Origin: Cinnamomum chago
Lineage: Eukaryota > Streptophyta > Magnoliopsida > Laurales > Lauraceae
DNA length: 64,000 bases
Reading direction: 5' to 3'
Assembly: GCA_038049695.1 (NCBI GenBank)
Contig: CP142460.1
Coordinates: forward strand, 33,514,001 to 33,578,000
The notes under the pieces are model-generated. The model was not told where the DNA came from. It worked only from the letters and a program-made list of their open reading frames with translations, and did no database searches. Position numbers and translations under genes: made by a program. Positions 9,254 to 24,200 of the stretch are shown piece after piece (within the stretch, counting starts at the first letter, position 1; each line of letters opens with the position of its first letter).

Positions 9254-12200
9254 TGTGAGAACCCGACCCCTGATCTCTTGGATTAGTGTTGTTTTATTTG
9301 TGGATTAGTTTCTTTTAGTGGGATTAGTATTTGTTGGGTTGAGTTTGTGAGCTAGAATGGTTTTTCTTCTAGTTTTGGGCTTTTTAGTGCTTTGGTAGCT
9401 TGTGGGGCCCTTTGGGGGTTCCCTTTTCGGCTTTGCATTTACTTGTGAGATTTTCCCGATTTGTTTCGTATTGTGTTTTTGGCCCGTTGCATTCATCTTG
9501 AGGAATCATACAACTTTCATGTTGATCCCGTATCCATTTGAGAACCCGAAACCCGATTTCTTGGCGTTGAGGGCAAAACAGTCTTTTCACACCAAATCTG
9601 TACCCAAAACTTGATATTCCCGAAACCCACGAAACATATACTTTTTGGAAACTAGATATTTCGACGAACATTTCTTCCTTCTTCGTCGAATTCATCCGAG
9701 GACCCGAGAGAGATGATTTCCGCCAAGTTAGTTCCTTAAGTTGTGGGACCCTTCCCCTTCCTTCTCCATTTTCATGTTCCAGCACAACCATTGAGTCTAG
9801 GGTTTTCCTTGCTCCCTCTTCTTCTTCTTGCTTCCCATCACTCAATCCACTTCCAAGCTTGCACCAAGAAGAGATTGGAGGCCACCATCTTCTTCATCTC
9901 CTTGAGAACTTTCTTTCCATAGCTTTTGTGGAGCTCACCAACCATTACAAGATTCCCTTAGAGCTTACCATTTCCATTAGAGGACCTTACAAGTAAGTGT
10001 TCCTCTTCATCTTCTAGATTTGTAATCTTCTAGCCTTAGAGAAGCTCCACCTTGATTATTGAATGGTTTCATTGTCATTTCATTGTTTAACCCATTTTAG
10101 GGCTTTTTTGGGGGTTTTTTTTGTAGAAATTGTTAATCTTGAGCTTGAGAAGTGATTAGGAGCTTGATTTGCTTGATTAGAGTCAAAGGCAAGTGGATGA
10201 TTGGATCGTTTTTATTATTAACATGTTTTGTGAGCAAAATCTTGTTTCATTAAGGGTTTTGGTGATTTTAGTGGTTGTCTTTACTATGATTAATATGGAT
10301 TTCGAAATGTGCTTATTGATGAGTTTATTTCCCTCTTGTTCATGCTTGGAAAATGTATGCATCATATTGTCAAGGTTTCAAATGATTTCACATGAATGAG
10401 TTTCCTTCTCCTTGAGCTTTGTTGTGAATGGAAAGAATGGAAAGGGCGGAACTTGAAATGAGGAGCTCTTTAGCTCATATTATTGTCTTGGAAACATGTA
10501 TTTTAGTCTTCTTGCTCATAGTTCTATGTGATGGTTTATGTGTTGGAAAGGAAAGGAAAAAGGAAGAGAAAGAGGACAGCTGAACTGGTTCGGAACCCAT
10601 TTCTGGACAGTTCGCTCGAGCGACCATGACAGTTCGCTCGAGCGACCTTTCCAGGAAAGGATTCGGGCATTTCCAGTAACTTGGTCGCTCGAACGCATTT
10701 TAATAACCGCTCGACCGATGGGTTCGCTCGAGCGAACTCTTCGATTCGCTCGAGCGATGCGGTCTGCCTGGCATGGGTCACGCTGGTACAAAAATTTGAT
10801 ATTGTTTATTTTTGGAAACCTTTGGGCTTTCTATGAGTCCTAGGGGTATATACCTTAGTGTTAAGACCAATTACGCCCTAATCTAAGGTCTTTAAGACTA
10901 GGGAACTAAAAGAAAAGAATGGTGTTGATTTAGACACTAATTCGTGGTTTTAGGTGGGACCCTGACTACCCTTTTTGGACTGTTTGGACCATGTGTGAGA
11001 ATGTCTTGAGCCGACACGCCTCACGGTTGGTTCGGTGGCATCGAAGTTCAATCCATTTCAATCTTGAACGGGATGGAACGACGCGATATCTTCTTTATAT
11101 CTAAACACAAGTCTTTCCCTTGGTTATCGCGAATTCTATTCCTTTCGGTAACTGAATAGGTTGCTCGATGTTTCCGGATTAATGTCATGCCTAGGATGGA
11201 CCGTTGATAATCTTGATTTTTGCTATTGTAACATCTAGTGCTACCCATAAGCTCATGTTAAGTTTTGAAAACAGTAAAAGTGCATAAGGAGCCCGGAATG
11301 TCTTCGAACTCAAGGAGTACCAAGTAATGATTATGATCGACATACGGGACCCCTATTCACTTAAATAGATCTTGAAATTAATGCTTTTTCCCGAAATTGT
11401 TATAGTTCATTGTTTCACCTCATTTCCCGAGATTTGCATCACATGACTTGTTTTCCCGAAAGCATTGGAGTTACTCTAGTAACAGTTATTTGTTCCGTAG
11501 TGCATTGCATCACATGATATGACAGTGTGCCTTGTGCACCCCGTTTTACCCGTTTATTTATTGTACTTGATTTACTTGTATTGAAGTTACACTAGTAACA
11601 GTTATTTGTCCCGAATGTATTGCCCGATATGAAGTGACAGTGTGCCCTTGAGCACCCCCGTTTTACCCGTTTATTTACTGTACTTGATTTACTTGCATAT
11701 GTCTCGATTGGTTTTGACCTATGAGTCGGCATCACTAAGCTTGGATACCTTGTCGGTTTGATCCACCGACTTGGAAATCCCTCTCCCGTCCCGCCAGCTG
11801 CAGTTTGGATCCCGATACCCGGTTATTACCGTGGTCCCGTCCCGATACCCGGTTCGCTACCGTGGTCCCGTTCCCGTATATTTATATTGTATATATGATT
11901 TGCGTTGAGTCTCCTCACCTTGTGTGACTGAGACCAACATCCCGTTATACTCTTGTCACTTCGGTGATAGAGGACATAGCTTCTTGTGATTGCCATCTTG
12001 CCAGTTCCCGATTCCTTGGATACCCTACATGTTTTATATTGCTTACTTGCTTTCCGATAAATGATTCATTTCCTTTATAAAAGTTGTTATTTAAACAAGT
12101 GTTAATATTCTCCAATGTAAATTCAGTTATTGTTATATTGTCTTCTATTCTTTGTACCCGCACATGTTTTAAATGAATGCCGGTTGGGTGAATAACCATG

Positions 12201-13394
12201 CTTTTACATATGTTTCAAACGATCAATGATTTTGCTAGATTTATATGATTACACATGTTTTAAAAGAATACCCGAATTGTTAAATATCCGTGCTTTGTTG
12301 TAAATGACATTTGGTTTGTCAGATATCTATGTTCATACCTGTTTTTAAATGAATACCCGAATTGTCAAATACCCATGCTTTGAAATATGTTTCAAATGAC
12401 ACTTGTTTTGCCAGATCACTGTGTTTATACCGGTTTCAAATGAATATCCGATTTGTTAAATATCCCTGCTTTGAGATATGTTTTAAATGAACACCCGGTT
12501 TTATTAAATATCTGTATTTTCACATATCTTTCAAATGGACTTTGGTTTTGCCAGACTGCTATGGATACCTGATTTGTTGCATACTTGTGTTTTTACTTAA
12601 GTTTCAAATGAACGTTTGTTTTGTCAAACCACTATATTTATACATGTTTTAGACGAACACCCGATTGTCAAATATCTATGATTATAGATGATGTAAATGA
12701 ACACATGTTTTATTAGATATTCATGTTTTACCCGTGCTTGAAATGAATACAGGTTTTCCCGAGATTCCCGACTTTTGCACCCGTTTAATTATATGCAGCA
12801 TTTGATCGAGTATCATGATTTATCTTATGTTTTATTCTTCAGTATATTTGTTATCTTTTCATCCACCTGCCAGACCGTCGTGTCTGACCCACTGCTTTTG
12901 GTACTCAGGTTCAGATTTCCTCGCCCCGAGTTGAGTGTTTTTGTTGGCTGTGGAGCCATGCCTTGCAGGTTGGTTTGTCGGCTATGTCATGTAGACATTG
13001 AGCTTGACATCGGAGCTACGTCACATTTGGGTAGTAGTTTATAGCTTATTGTTGTATGGCTTTTATTAGCCTTTTCTTGGGATTCTTAATTAATGTACAT
13101 TGATAATTGTAACTTGAACATATTTGGGAATGTAATATCCTGTTACCGTGAGCTCTGTAATTTATTGTGATGGTTACTCCAGTCTGATATGATTCTTGAT
13201 ATAATAGCTATGTGCTAAAGGTTGAGTGCGACGCGGAATCCGATGGCCACGGACTTCGGGTCGCAACGCCACAAATGCTTCCGCAAAATATTCAGAATGT
13301 GTTGTCTTCACACACGCGGATCCTGGGAGAAGTAAATTACATTTATGCTTAATCCCATTTCCCGCCCCCGAGGTTTCGGTTCGGGGGCGTGACA
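9254..13394 (+). repeat. LTR3 of the array (complete, 4141 bp)
   Basis: It has the same ends as LTR2 and is one base longer because of an extra T in the T-run near 10113. Only a handful of substitutions separate it from LTR2, for example G at 11551 where LTR2 has A. Confidence 0.95.
10611..10756 (+). promoter_or_regulatory. TCGA-palindrome cluster in LTR3
   Basis: It is identical in layout to the cluster in LTR2: four TCGCTCGAGCGA palindromes, including the 16-bp GTTCGCTCGAGCGAAC. Confidence 0.65.
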
Positions 13395-13397
13395 GAC

Positions 13398-13409
13398 TGG
13401 TATCAGAGC
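13398..13409 (+). promoter_or_regulatory. Primer binding site, internal 3
   Basis: TGGTATCAGAGC lies three bases after the end of LTR3. Confidence 0.93.
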
Positions 13410-15221
13410 GGGCAGGTTTCTAGGAAATAAAACACTCAGGAACCTTAAGACGTGTGGTGAGGACTCGTTTTCTTTTGTCTAGTTAGTGTTTCTGTGAGTT
13501 TGTGCCTGTTTTTCTTCTAGTGGGGGAGACTATTTTGTCTCCTTTTCTTGTCCTTGTTGTTAGAGAATTTGGGGGACCAAATTCTTTCTAGTGGGGGAGA
13601 ATTTAGTGTCTCCGCACCCACATTTAGTTCCTTTTCCTTATTTTCGCGCCAGAGAGTCGGAGTTTTGTGGACCTAGCAGGTGTTTCTCGAAGAACTTTTG
13701 CAGAGTCTTCAGCTTTTGGATGTCACAGATGGAGCTAGAGAAGGAATTTGCGACCAATTGTTTGTCAGTAAGGAATGTGAGCAGCATATGGAGACCCAAT
13801 TACAGATGATCGTGTACCGTCAGAGGATTCGTCAGGCAAGTAAGTGTGGATTTTTGGAAAAACTTGGATTACTTTCCTAAGTCAGAAGACTCCATAGGCC
13901 AGATAAGTGGTGGATTTTATGAGGTTTGAGGTGAATTTTCAGTGGTGCAGCTTCAAAAGATGTGAAAAGTTAGAAATTTATTGAGTATTGATGAGCTTGT
14001 GACGGAGAATTGTTTGAGGATGTTTAACAGTTGCAGTTATGATGATGAGTCAACTCGGCAGGATATGTCAGTGGATGGTTAAAAACATAGGAAATTAGTT
14101 TTCAGCAGCAGTGTAGAGAGTTATATGTGGAATTGATTGTTACTTGATCACATGATGAGAAGATTTAGTGGACTTTACCGACTTGTAGAACATCAGTTTG
14201 GGGCAGAGTACAGATACGAGCAGAAGAATCATCACCTATGGGCAATGACAGTTGAAGGATTCAGAGAAGAATGAATTTGACAGAAGCACACCTCACGAAG
14301 TTTGGACAAGTGGAGTAGCATGACAGTTAAAGTGTGGACGGGTCTAGTCAGAGTTGGAAACTTACAGAGCTGTGAACCTTGTGTTTTGATGAGCAGATAG
14401 AGATGAGTGAAGTGTTCAGAGGACCGTTCAAACATTTGATTGGATCAGCTTGGCATATGAAGGAGTGACAGATTTCCAAGTCATTCACCTTGAAGATCGT
14501 GCATTGGCAGGAGACCTAATTTCGACAACTTTGGCAGAAATGACAGAAGAGTACAGAGGACTGGACGACATTGCCTAAAGTAAGAGATATCTGGTAGTAC
14601 TCAGCGCCACCAATTTTTCGAAGCCAAGGACAGATAGGAGAATAAGGCAATATTTTAGGGTAAAGACATGTCTAAGACCGACAGAAACCGACTATTGTGC
14701 AGTGGATCAAGAGCAACGAACAGAAACAGTTAGAGCTTCAAATGTTGAAGAATGGTGAAAGGACAAGCATGATTGTGTCAGAGACTGATTGCTGTGCAAT
14801 GGATCAGGAGCACCGAGCAGCAAGAGTTAGAGTTAGCAAGAGTTCACATTGAAGATGGTGCAATTGACATGAGACCCTAGCTTCGACAGTTGTGATGAAG
14901 TCGACAGAATTGTTCCAAGAATTGTCGGCACCAGAATGGCTAGGACCGAGAGACTTGGTGGAACTTTGAAGGAGTCAGAGACGGCAAATTCCTTGAGCAG
15001 TAAGATTGGTAGAGCAGTAACAGATTTGAGCCAGTGGTGGAATGTCTGACAACTGTTGATGGTTGACCGAGGAGTTCTACAGCGAGGATGACCCAGTGAG
15101 TCCAGTGCTTCCGAGAGGACCAGTTGGAGTAGTCGTTTGAGGTTTTTCTTTTCGAAGTGTGGGATTGATGTCCCCACTTGTTTTTGAGTTTGTTTAGTTC
15201 ATTTGGAGGACCAAATGTTCT

Positions 15222-15234
15222 AAGGGGGGGAGGA
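15222..15234 (+). promoter_or_regulatory. Polypurine tract, internal 3
   Basis: AAGGGGGGGAGGA abuts the start of LTR4. Confidence 0.92.
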
Positions 15235-18200
15235 TGTGAGAACCCGACCCCTGATCTCTTGGATTAGTGTTGTTTTATTTGTGGATTAGTTTCTTTTAGT
15301 GGGATTAGTATTTGTTGGGTTGAGTTTGTGAGCTAGAATGATTTTTCTTCTAGTTTTGGGCTTTTTAGTGCTTTGGTAGCTTGTGGGGCCCTTTGGGGGT
15401 TCCCTTTTCGGCTTTGCATTTACTTGTGAGATTTTCCCGATTTGTTTCGTATTGTGTTTTTGGCCCGTTGCATTCATCTTGAGGAATCATACAACTTTCA
15501 TGTTGATCCCGTATCCATTTGAGAACCCGAAACCCGATTTCTTGGCGTTGAGGGCAAAACAGTCTTTTCACACCAAATCTGTACCCAAAACTTGATATTC
15601 CCGAAACCCACGAAACATATACTTTTTGGAAACTAGATATTTCGACGAACATTTCTTCCTTCTTCGTCGAATTCATCCGAGGACCCGAGAGAGATGATTT
15701 CCGCCAAGTTAGTTCCTTAAGTTGTGGGACCCTTCCCCTTCCTTCTCCATTTTCATGTTCCAGCACAACCATTGAGTCTAGGGTTTTCCTTGCTCCCTCT
15801 TCTTCTTCTTGCTTCCCATCACTCAATCCACTTCCAAGCTTGCACCAAGAAGAGATTGGAGGCCACCATCTTCTTCATCTCCTTGAGAACTTTCTTTCCA
15901 TAGCTTTTGTGGAGCTCACCAACCATTACAAGATTCCCTTAGAGCTTACCATTTCCATTAGAGGACCTTACAAGTAAGTGTTCCTCTTCATCTTCTAGAT
16001 TTGTAATCTTCTAGCCTTAGAGAAGCTCCACCTTGATTATTGAATGGTTTCTTTGTTTAACCCATTTTAGGGCTTTTTTGGGGGTTTTTGTAGAAATTGT
16101 TAATCTTGAGCTTGAGAAGTGATTAGGAGCTTGATTTGCTTGATTAGAGTCAAAGGCAAGTGGATGATTGGATCGTTTTTATTATTAACATGTTTTGTGA
16201 GCAAAATCTTGTTTCATTAAGGGTTTTGGTGATTTTAGTGGTTGTCTTTACTATGATTAATATGGATTTCGAAATGTGCTTATTGATGAGTTTATTTCCC
16301 TCTTGTTCATGCTTGGAAAATGTATGCATCATATTGTCAAGGTTTCAAATGATTTCACATGAATGAGTTTCCTTCTCCTTGAGCTTTGTTGTGAATGGAA
16401 AGAATGGAAAGGGCGGAACTTGAAATGAGGAGCTCTTTAGCTCATATTATTGTCTTGGAAACATGTATTTTAGTCTTCTTGCTCATAGTTCTATGTGATG
16501 GTTTATGTGTTGGAAAGGAAAGGAAAAAGGAAGAGAAAGAGGACAGCTGAACTGGTTCGGAACCCATTTCTGGACAGTTCGCTCGAGCGACCATGACAGT
16601 TCGCTCGAGCGACCTTTCCAGGAAAGGATTCGGGCATTTCCAGTAACTTGGTCGCTCGAACGCATTTTAATAACCGCTCGACCGATGGGTTCGCTCGAGC
16701 GAACTCTTCGATTCGCTCGAGCGATGCGGTCTGCCTGGCATGGGTCACGCTGGTACAAAAATTTGATATTGTTTATTTTTGGAAACCTTTGGGCTTTCTA
16801 TGAGTCCTAGGGGTATATACCTTAGTGTTAAGACCAATTACGCCCTAATCTAAGGTCTTTAAGACTAGGGAACTAAAAGAAAAGAATGGTGTTGATTTAG
16901 ACACTAATTCGTGGTTTTAGGTGGGACCCTGACTACCCTTTTTGGACTGTTTGGACCATGTGTGAGAATGTCTTGAGCCGACACGCCTCACGGTTGGTTC
17001 GGTGGCATCGAAGTTCAATCCATTTCAATCTTGAACGGGATGGAACGACGCGATATCTTCTTTATATCTAAACACAAGTCTTTCCCTTGGTTATCGCGAA
17101 TTCTATTCCTTTCGGTAACTGAATAGGTTGCTCGATGTTTCCGGATTAATGTCATGCCTAGGATGGACCGTTGATAATCTTGATTTTTGCTATTGTAACA
17201 TCTAGTGCTACCCATAAGCTCATGTTAAGTTTTGAAAACAGTAAAAGTGCATAAGGAGCCCGGAATGTCTTCGAACTCAAGGAGTACCAAGTAATGATTA
17301 TGATCGACATACGGGACCCCTATTCACTTAAATAGATCTTGAAATTAATGCTTTTTCCCGAAATTGTTATAGTTCATTGTTTCACCTCATTTCCCGAGAT
17401 TTGCATCACATGACTTGTTTTCCCGAAAGCATTGGAGTTACTCTAGTAACAGTTATTTGTTCCGTAGTGCATTGCATCACATGATATGACAGTGTGCCTT
17501 GTGCACCCCGTTTTACCCGTTTATTTATTGTACTTGATTTACTTGTATTGAAGTTACACTAGTAACAGTTATTTGTCCCGAATGTATTGCCCGATATGAA
17601 GTGACAGTGTGCCCTTGAGCACCCCCGTTTTACCCGTTTATTTACTGTACTTGATTTACTTGCATATGTCTCGATTGGTTTTGACCTATGAGTCGGCATC
17701 ACTAAGCTTGGATACCTTGTCGGTTTGATCCACCGACTTGGAAATCCCTCTCCCGTCCCGCCAGCTGCAGTTTGGATCCCGATACCCGGTTATTACCGTG
17801 GTCCCGTCCCGATACCCGGTTCGCTACCGTGGTCCCGTTCCCGTATATTTATATTGTATATATGATTTGCGTTGAGTCTCCTCACCTTGTGTGACTGAGA
17901 CCAACATCCCGTTATACTCTTGTCACTTCGGTGATAGAGGACATAGCTTCTTGTGATTGCCATCTTGCCAGTTCCCGATTCCTTGGATACCCTACATGTT
18001 TTATATTGCTTACTTGCTTTCCGATAAATGATTCATTTCCTTTATAAAAGTTGTTATTTAAACAAGTGTTAATATTCTCCAATGTAAATTCAGTTATTGT
18101 TATATTGTCTTCTATTCTTTGTACCCGCACATGTTTTAAATGAATGCCGGTTGGGTGAATAACCATGCTTTTACATATGTTTCAAACGATCAATGATTTT

Positions 18201-19361
18201 GCTAGATTTATATGATTACACATGTTTTAAAAGAATACCCGAATTGTTAAATATCCGTGCTTTGTTGTAAATGACATTTGGTTTGTCAGATATCTATGTT
18301 CATACCTGTTTTTAAATGAATACCCGAATTGTCAAATACCCATGCTTTGAAATATGTTTCAAATGACACTTGTTTTGCCAGATCACTGTGTTTATACCGG
18401 TTTCAAATGAATATCCGATTTGTTAAATATCCCTGCTTTGAGATATGTTTTAAATGAACACCCGGTTTTATTAAATATCTGTATTTTCACATATCTTTCA
18501 AATGGACTTTGGTTTTGCCAGACTGCTATGGATACCTGATTTGTTGCATACTTGTGTTTTTACTTAAGTTTCAAATGAACGTTTGTTTTGTCAAACCACT
18601 ATATTTATACATGTTTTAGACGAACACCCGATTGTCAAATATCTATGATTATAGATGATGTAAATGAACACATGTTTTATTAGATATTCATGTTTTACCC
18701 GTGCTTGAAATGAATACAGGTTTTCCCGAGATTCCCGACTTTTGCACCCGTTTAATTATATGCAGCATTTGATCGAGTATCATGATTTATCTTATGTTTT
18801 ATTCTTCAGTATATTTGTTATCTTTTCATCCACCTGCCAGACCGTCGTGTCTGACCCACTGCTTTTGGTACTCAGGTTCAGATTTCCTCGCCCCGAGTTG
18901 AGTGTTTTTGTTGGCTGTGGAGCCATGCCTTGCAGGTTGGTTTGTCGGCTATGTCATGTAGACATTGAGCTTGACATCGGAGCTACGTCACATTTGGGTA
19001 GTAGTTTATAGCTTATTGTTGTATGGCTTTTATTAGCCTTTTCTTGGGATTCTTAATTAATGTACATTGATAATTGTAACTTGAACATATTTGGGAATGT
19101 AATATCCTGTTACCGTCAGCTCTGTAATTTATTGTGATGGTTACTCCAGTCTGATATGATTCTTGATATAATAGCTATGTGCTAAAGGTTGAGTGCGACG
19201 CGGAATCCGATGGCCACGGACTTCGGGTCGCAACGCCACAAATGCTTCCGCAAAATATTCAGAATGTGTTGTCTTCACACACGCGGATCCTGGGAGAAGT
19301 AAATTACATTTATGCTTAATCCCATTTCCCGCCCCCGAGGTTTCGGTTCGGGGGCGTGACA
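15235..19361 (+). repeat. LTR4 of the array (complete, 4127 bp)
   Basis: It differs from LTR2 by an 11-bp deletion near 16050 and a T-run two bases shorter near 16087, both shared with LTR5. It also shares C at 19117 with LTR5. A private A at 15341 alters the antisense frame there. Confidence 0.95.
16578..16723 (+). promoter_or_regulatory. TCGA-palindrome cluster in LTR4
   Basis: It has the same palindromes and spacing as in LTR2 and LTR3. Confidence 0.65.
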
Positions 19362-19364
19362 GAC

Positions 19365-19376
19365 TGGTATCAGAGC
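19365..19376 (+). promoter_or_regulatory. Primer binding site, internal 4
   Basis: TGGTATCAGAGC lies three bases after the end of LTR4. Confidence 0.93.
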
Positions 19377-21188
19377 GGGCAGGTTTCTAGGAAATAAAAC
19401 ACTCAGGAACCTTAAGACGTGTGGTGAGGACTCGTTTTCTTTTGTCTAGTTAGTGTTTCTGTGAGTTTGTGCCTGTTTTTCTTCTAGTGGGGGAGACTAT
19501 TTTGTCTCCTTTTCTTGTCCTTGTTGTTAGAGAATTTGGGGGACCAAATTCTTTCTAGTGGGGGAGAATTTAGTGTCTCCGCACCCACATTTAGTTCCTT
19601 TTCCTTATTTTCGCGCCAGAGAGTCGGAGTTTTGTGGACCTAGCAGGTGTTTCTCGAAGAACTTTTGCAGAGTCTTCAGCTTTTGGATGTCACAGATGGA
19701 GCTAGAGAAGGAATTTGCGACCAATTGTTTGTCAGTAAGGAATGTGAGCAGCATATGGAGACCCAATTACAGATGATCGTGTACCGTCAGAGGATTCGTC
19801 AGGCAAGTAAGTGTGGATTTTTGGAAAAACTTGGATTACTTTCCTAAGTCAGAAGACTCCATAGGCCAGATAAGTGGTGGATTTTATGAGGTTTGAGGTG
19901 AATTTTCAGTGGTGCAGCTTCAAAAGATGTGAAAAGTTAGAAATTTCTTGAGTATTGATGAGCTTGTGACGGAGAATTGTTTGAGGATGTTTAACAGTTG
20001 CAGTTATGATGATGAGTCAACTCGGCAGGATATGTCAGTGGATGGTTAAAAACATAGGAAATTAGTTTTCAGCAGCAGTGTAGAGAGTTATATGTGGAAT
20101 TGATTGTTACTTGATCACATGATGAGAAGATTTAGTGGACTTTACCGACTTGTAGAACATCAGTTTGGGGCAGAGTACAGATACGAGCAGAAGAATCATC
20201 ACCTATGGGCAATGACAGTTGAAGGATTCAGAGAAGAATGAATTTGACAGAAGCACACCTCACGAAGTTTGGACAAGTGGAGTAGCATGACAGTTAAAGT
20301 GTGGACGGGTCTAGTCAGAGTTGGAAACTTACAGAGCTGTGAACCTTGTGTTTTGATGAGCAGATAGAGATGAGTGAAGTGTTCAGAGGACCGTTCAAAC
20401 ATTTGATTGGATCAGCTTGGCATATGAAGGAGTGACAGATTTCCAAGTCATTCACCTTGAAGATCGTGCATTGGCAGGAGACCTAATTTCTACAACTTTG
20501 GCAGAAATGACAGAAGAGTACAGAGGACTGGACGACATTGCCTAAAGTAAGAGATATCTGGTAGTACTCAGCGCCACCAATTTTTCGAAGCCAAGGACAG
20601 ATAGGAGAATAAGGCAATATTTTAGGGTAAAGACATGTCTAAGACCGACAGAAACCGACTATTGTGCAGTGGATCAAGAGCAACGAACAGAAACAGTTAG
20701 AGCTTCAAATGTTGAAGAATGGTGAAAGGACAAGCATGATTGTGTCAGAGACTGATTGCTGTGCAATGGATCAGGAGCACCGAGCAGCAAGAGTTAGAGT
20801 TAGCAAGAGTTCACATTGAAGATGGTGCAATTGACATGAGACCCTAGCTTCGACAGTTGTGATGAAGTCGACAGAATTGTTCCAAGAATTGTCGGCACCA
20901 GAATGGCTAGGACCGAGAGACTTGGTGGAACTTTGAAGGAGTCAGAGACGGCAAATTCCTTGAGCAGTAAGATTGGTAGAGCAGTAACAGATTTGAGCCA
21001 GTGGTGGAATGTCTGACAACTGTTGATGGTTGACCGAGGAGTTCTACAGCGAGGATGACCCAGTGAGTCCAGTGCTTCCGAGAGGACCAGTTGGAGTAGT
21101 CGTTTGAGGTTTTTCTTTTCGAAGTGTGGGATTGATGTCCCCACTTGTTTTTGAGTTTGTTTAGTTCATTTGGAGGACCAAATGTTCT

Positions 21189-21201
21189 AAGGGGGGGAGG
21201 A
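21189..21201 (+). promoter_or_regulatory. Polypurine tract, internal 4
   Basis: AAGGGGGGGAGGA abuts the start of LTR5. Confidence 0.92.
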
Positions 21202-24200
21202 TGTGAGAACCCGACCCCTGATCTCTTGGATTAGTGTTGTTTTATTTGTGGATTAGTTTCTTTTAGTGGGATTAGTATTTGTTGGGTTGAGTTTGTGAGC
21301 TAGAATGGTTTTTCTTCTAGTTTTGGGCTTTTTAGTGCTTTGGTAGCTTGTGGGGCCCTTTGGGGGTTCCCTTTTCGGCTTTGCATTTACTTGTGAGATT
21401 TTCCCGATTTGTTTCGTATTGTGTTTTTGGCCCGTTGCATTCATCTTGAGGAATCATACAACTTTCATGTTGATCCCGTATCCATTTGAGAACCCGAAAC
21501 CCGATTTCTTGGCGTTGAGGGCAAAACAGTCTTTTCACACCAAATCTGTACCCAAAACTTGATATTCCCGAAACCCACGAAACATATACTTTTTGGAAAC
21601 TAGATATTTCGACGAACATTTCTTCCTTCTTCGTCGAATTCATCCGAGGACCCGAGAGAGATGATTTCCGCCAAGTTAGTTCCTTAAGTTGTGGGACCCT
21701 TCCCCTTCCTTCTCCATTTTCATGTTCCAGCACAACCATTGAGTCTAGGGTTTTCCTTGCTCCCTCTTCTTCTTCTTGCTTCCCATCACTCAATCCACTT
21801 CCAAGCTTGCACCAAGAAGAGATTGGAGGCCACCATCTTCTTCATCTCCTTGAGAACTTTCTTTCCATAGCTTTTGTGGAGCTCACCAACCATTACAAGA
21901 TTCCCTTAGAGCTTACCATTTCCATTAGAGGACCTTACAAGTAAGTGTTCCTCTTCATCTTCTAGATTTGTAATCTTCTAGCCTTAGAGAAGCTCCACCT
22001 TGATTATTGAATGGTTTCTTTGTTTAACCCATTTTAGGGCTTTTTTGGGGGTTTTTGTAGAAATTGTTAATCTTGAGCTTGAGAAGTGATTAGGAGCTTG
22101 ATTTGCTTGATTAGAGTCAAAGGCAAGTGGATGATTGGATCGTTTTTATTATTAACATGTTTTGTGAGCAAAATCTTGTTTCATTAAGGGTTTTGGTGAT
22201 TTTAGTGGTTGTCTTTACTATGATTAATATGGATTTCGAAATGTGCTTATTGATGAGTTTATTTCCCTCTTGTTCATGCTTGGAAAATGTATGCATCATA
22301 TTGTCAAGGTTTCAAATGATTTCACATGAATGAGTTTCCTTCTCCTTGAGCTTTGTTGTGAATGGAAAGAATGGAAAGGGCGGAACTTGAAATGAGGAGC
22401 TCTTTAGCTCATATTATTGTCTTGGAAACATGTATTTTAGTCTTCTTGCTCATAGTTCTATGTGATGGTTTAAGTGTTGGAAAGGAAAGGAAAAAGGAAG
22501 AGAAAGAGGACAGCTGAACTGGTTCGGAACCCATTTCTGGACAGTTCGCTCGAGCGACCATGACAGTTCGCTCGAGCGACCTGTCCAGGAAAGGATTCGG
22601 GCATTTCCAGTAACTTGGTCGCTCGAACGCATTTTAATAACCGCTCGACCGATGGGTTCGCTCGAGCGAACTCTTCGATTCGCTCGAGCGATGCGGTCTG
22701 CCTGGCATGGGTCACGCTGGTACAAAAATTTGATATTGTTTATTTTTGGAAACCTTTGGGCTTTCTATGAGTCCTAGGGGTATATACCTTAGTGTTAAGA
22801 CCAATTATGCCCTAATCTAAGGTCTTTAAGACTAGGGAACTAAAAGAAAAGAATGGTGTTGATTTAGACACTAATTCGTGGTTTTAGGTGGGACCCTGAC
22901 TACCCTTTTTGGACTGTTTGGACCATGTGTGAGAATGTCTTGAGCCGACACGCCTCACGGTTGGTTCGGTGGCATCGAAGTTCAATCCATTTCAATCTTG
23001 AACGGGATGGAACGACGCGATATCTTCTTTATATCTAAACACAAGTCTTTCCCTTGGTTATCGCGAATTCTATTCCTTTCGGTAAGTGAATAGGTTGCTC
23101 GATGTTTCCGGATTAATGTCATGCCTAGGATGGACCGTTGATAATCTTGATTTTTGCTATTGTAACATCTAGTGCTACCCATAAGCTCATGTTAAGTTTT
23201 GAAAACAGTAAAAGTGCATAAGGAGCCCGGAATGTCTTCGAACTCAAGGAGTACCAAGTAATGATTATGATCGACATACGGGACCCCTATTCACTTAAAT
23301 AGATCTTGAAATTAATGCTTTTTCTCGAAATTGTTATAGTTCATTGTTTCACCTCATTTCCCGAGATTTGCATCACATGACTTGTTTTCCCGAAAGCATT
23401 GGAGTTACTCTAGTAACAGTTATTTGTTCCGTAGTGCATTGCATCACATGATATGACAGTGTGCCTTGTGCACCCCGTTTTACCCGTTTATTTATTGTAC
23501 TTGATTTACTTGTATTGAAGTTACACTAGTAACAGTTATTTGTCCCGAATGTATTGCCCGATATGAAGTGACAGTGTGCCCTTGAGCACCCCCGTTTTAC
23601 CCGTTTATTTACTGTACTTGATTTACTTGCATATGTCTCGATTGGTTTTGACCTATGAGTCGGCATCACTAAGCTTGGATACCTTGTCGGTTTGATCCAC
23701 CGACTTGGAAATCCCTCTCCCGTCCCGCCAGCTGCAGTTTGGATCCCGATACCCGGTTATTACCGTGGTCCCGTCCCGATACCCGGTTCGCTACCGTGGT
23801 CCCGTTCCCGTATATTTATATTGTATATATGATTTGCGTTGAGTCTCCTCACCTTGTGTGACTGAGACCAACATCCCGTTATACTCTTGTCACTTCGGTG
23901 ATAGAGGACATAGCTTCTTGTGATTGCCATCTTGCCAGTTCCCGATTCCTTGGATACCCTACATGTTTTATATTGCTTACTTGCTTTCTGATAAATGATT
24001 CATTTCCTTTATGAAAGTTGTTATTTAAACAAGTGTTAATATTCTCCAATGTAAATTCAGTTATTGTTATATTGTCTTCTATTCTTTGTACCCGCACATG
24101 TTTTAAATGAATGCCGGTTGGGTGAATAACCATGCTTTTACATATGTTTCAAACGATCAATGATTTTGCTAGATTTATATGATTACACATGTTTTAAAAG

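Larger units (their letters stand above)
13395..15234 (+). mobile_element. Internal domain 3, non-coding
   Basis: It is 1840 bp with the primer site at 13398-13409 and the purine tract at 15222-15234. It shares the A variant (13980) with internal 2. No domain is recognisable. Confidence 0.85.
19362..21201 (+). mobile_element. Internal domain 4, non-coding
   Basis: It is 1840 bp with the primer site at 19365-19376 and the purine tract at 21189-21201. It has C at 19947, as in internal 1, and a private T in ATTTCTACAAC near 20490. No coding domain is recognisable. Confidence 0.85.
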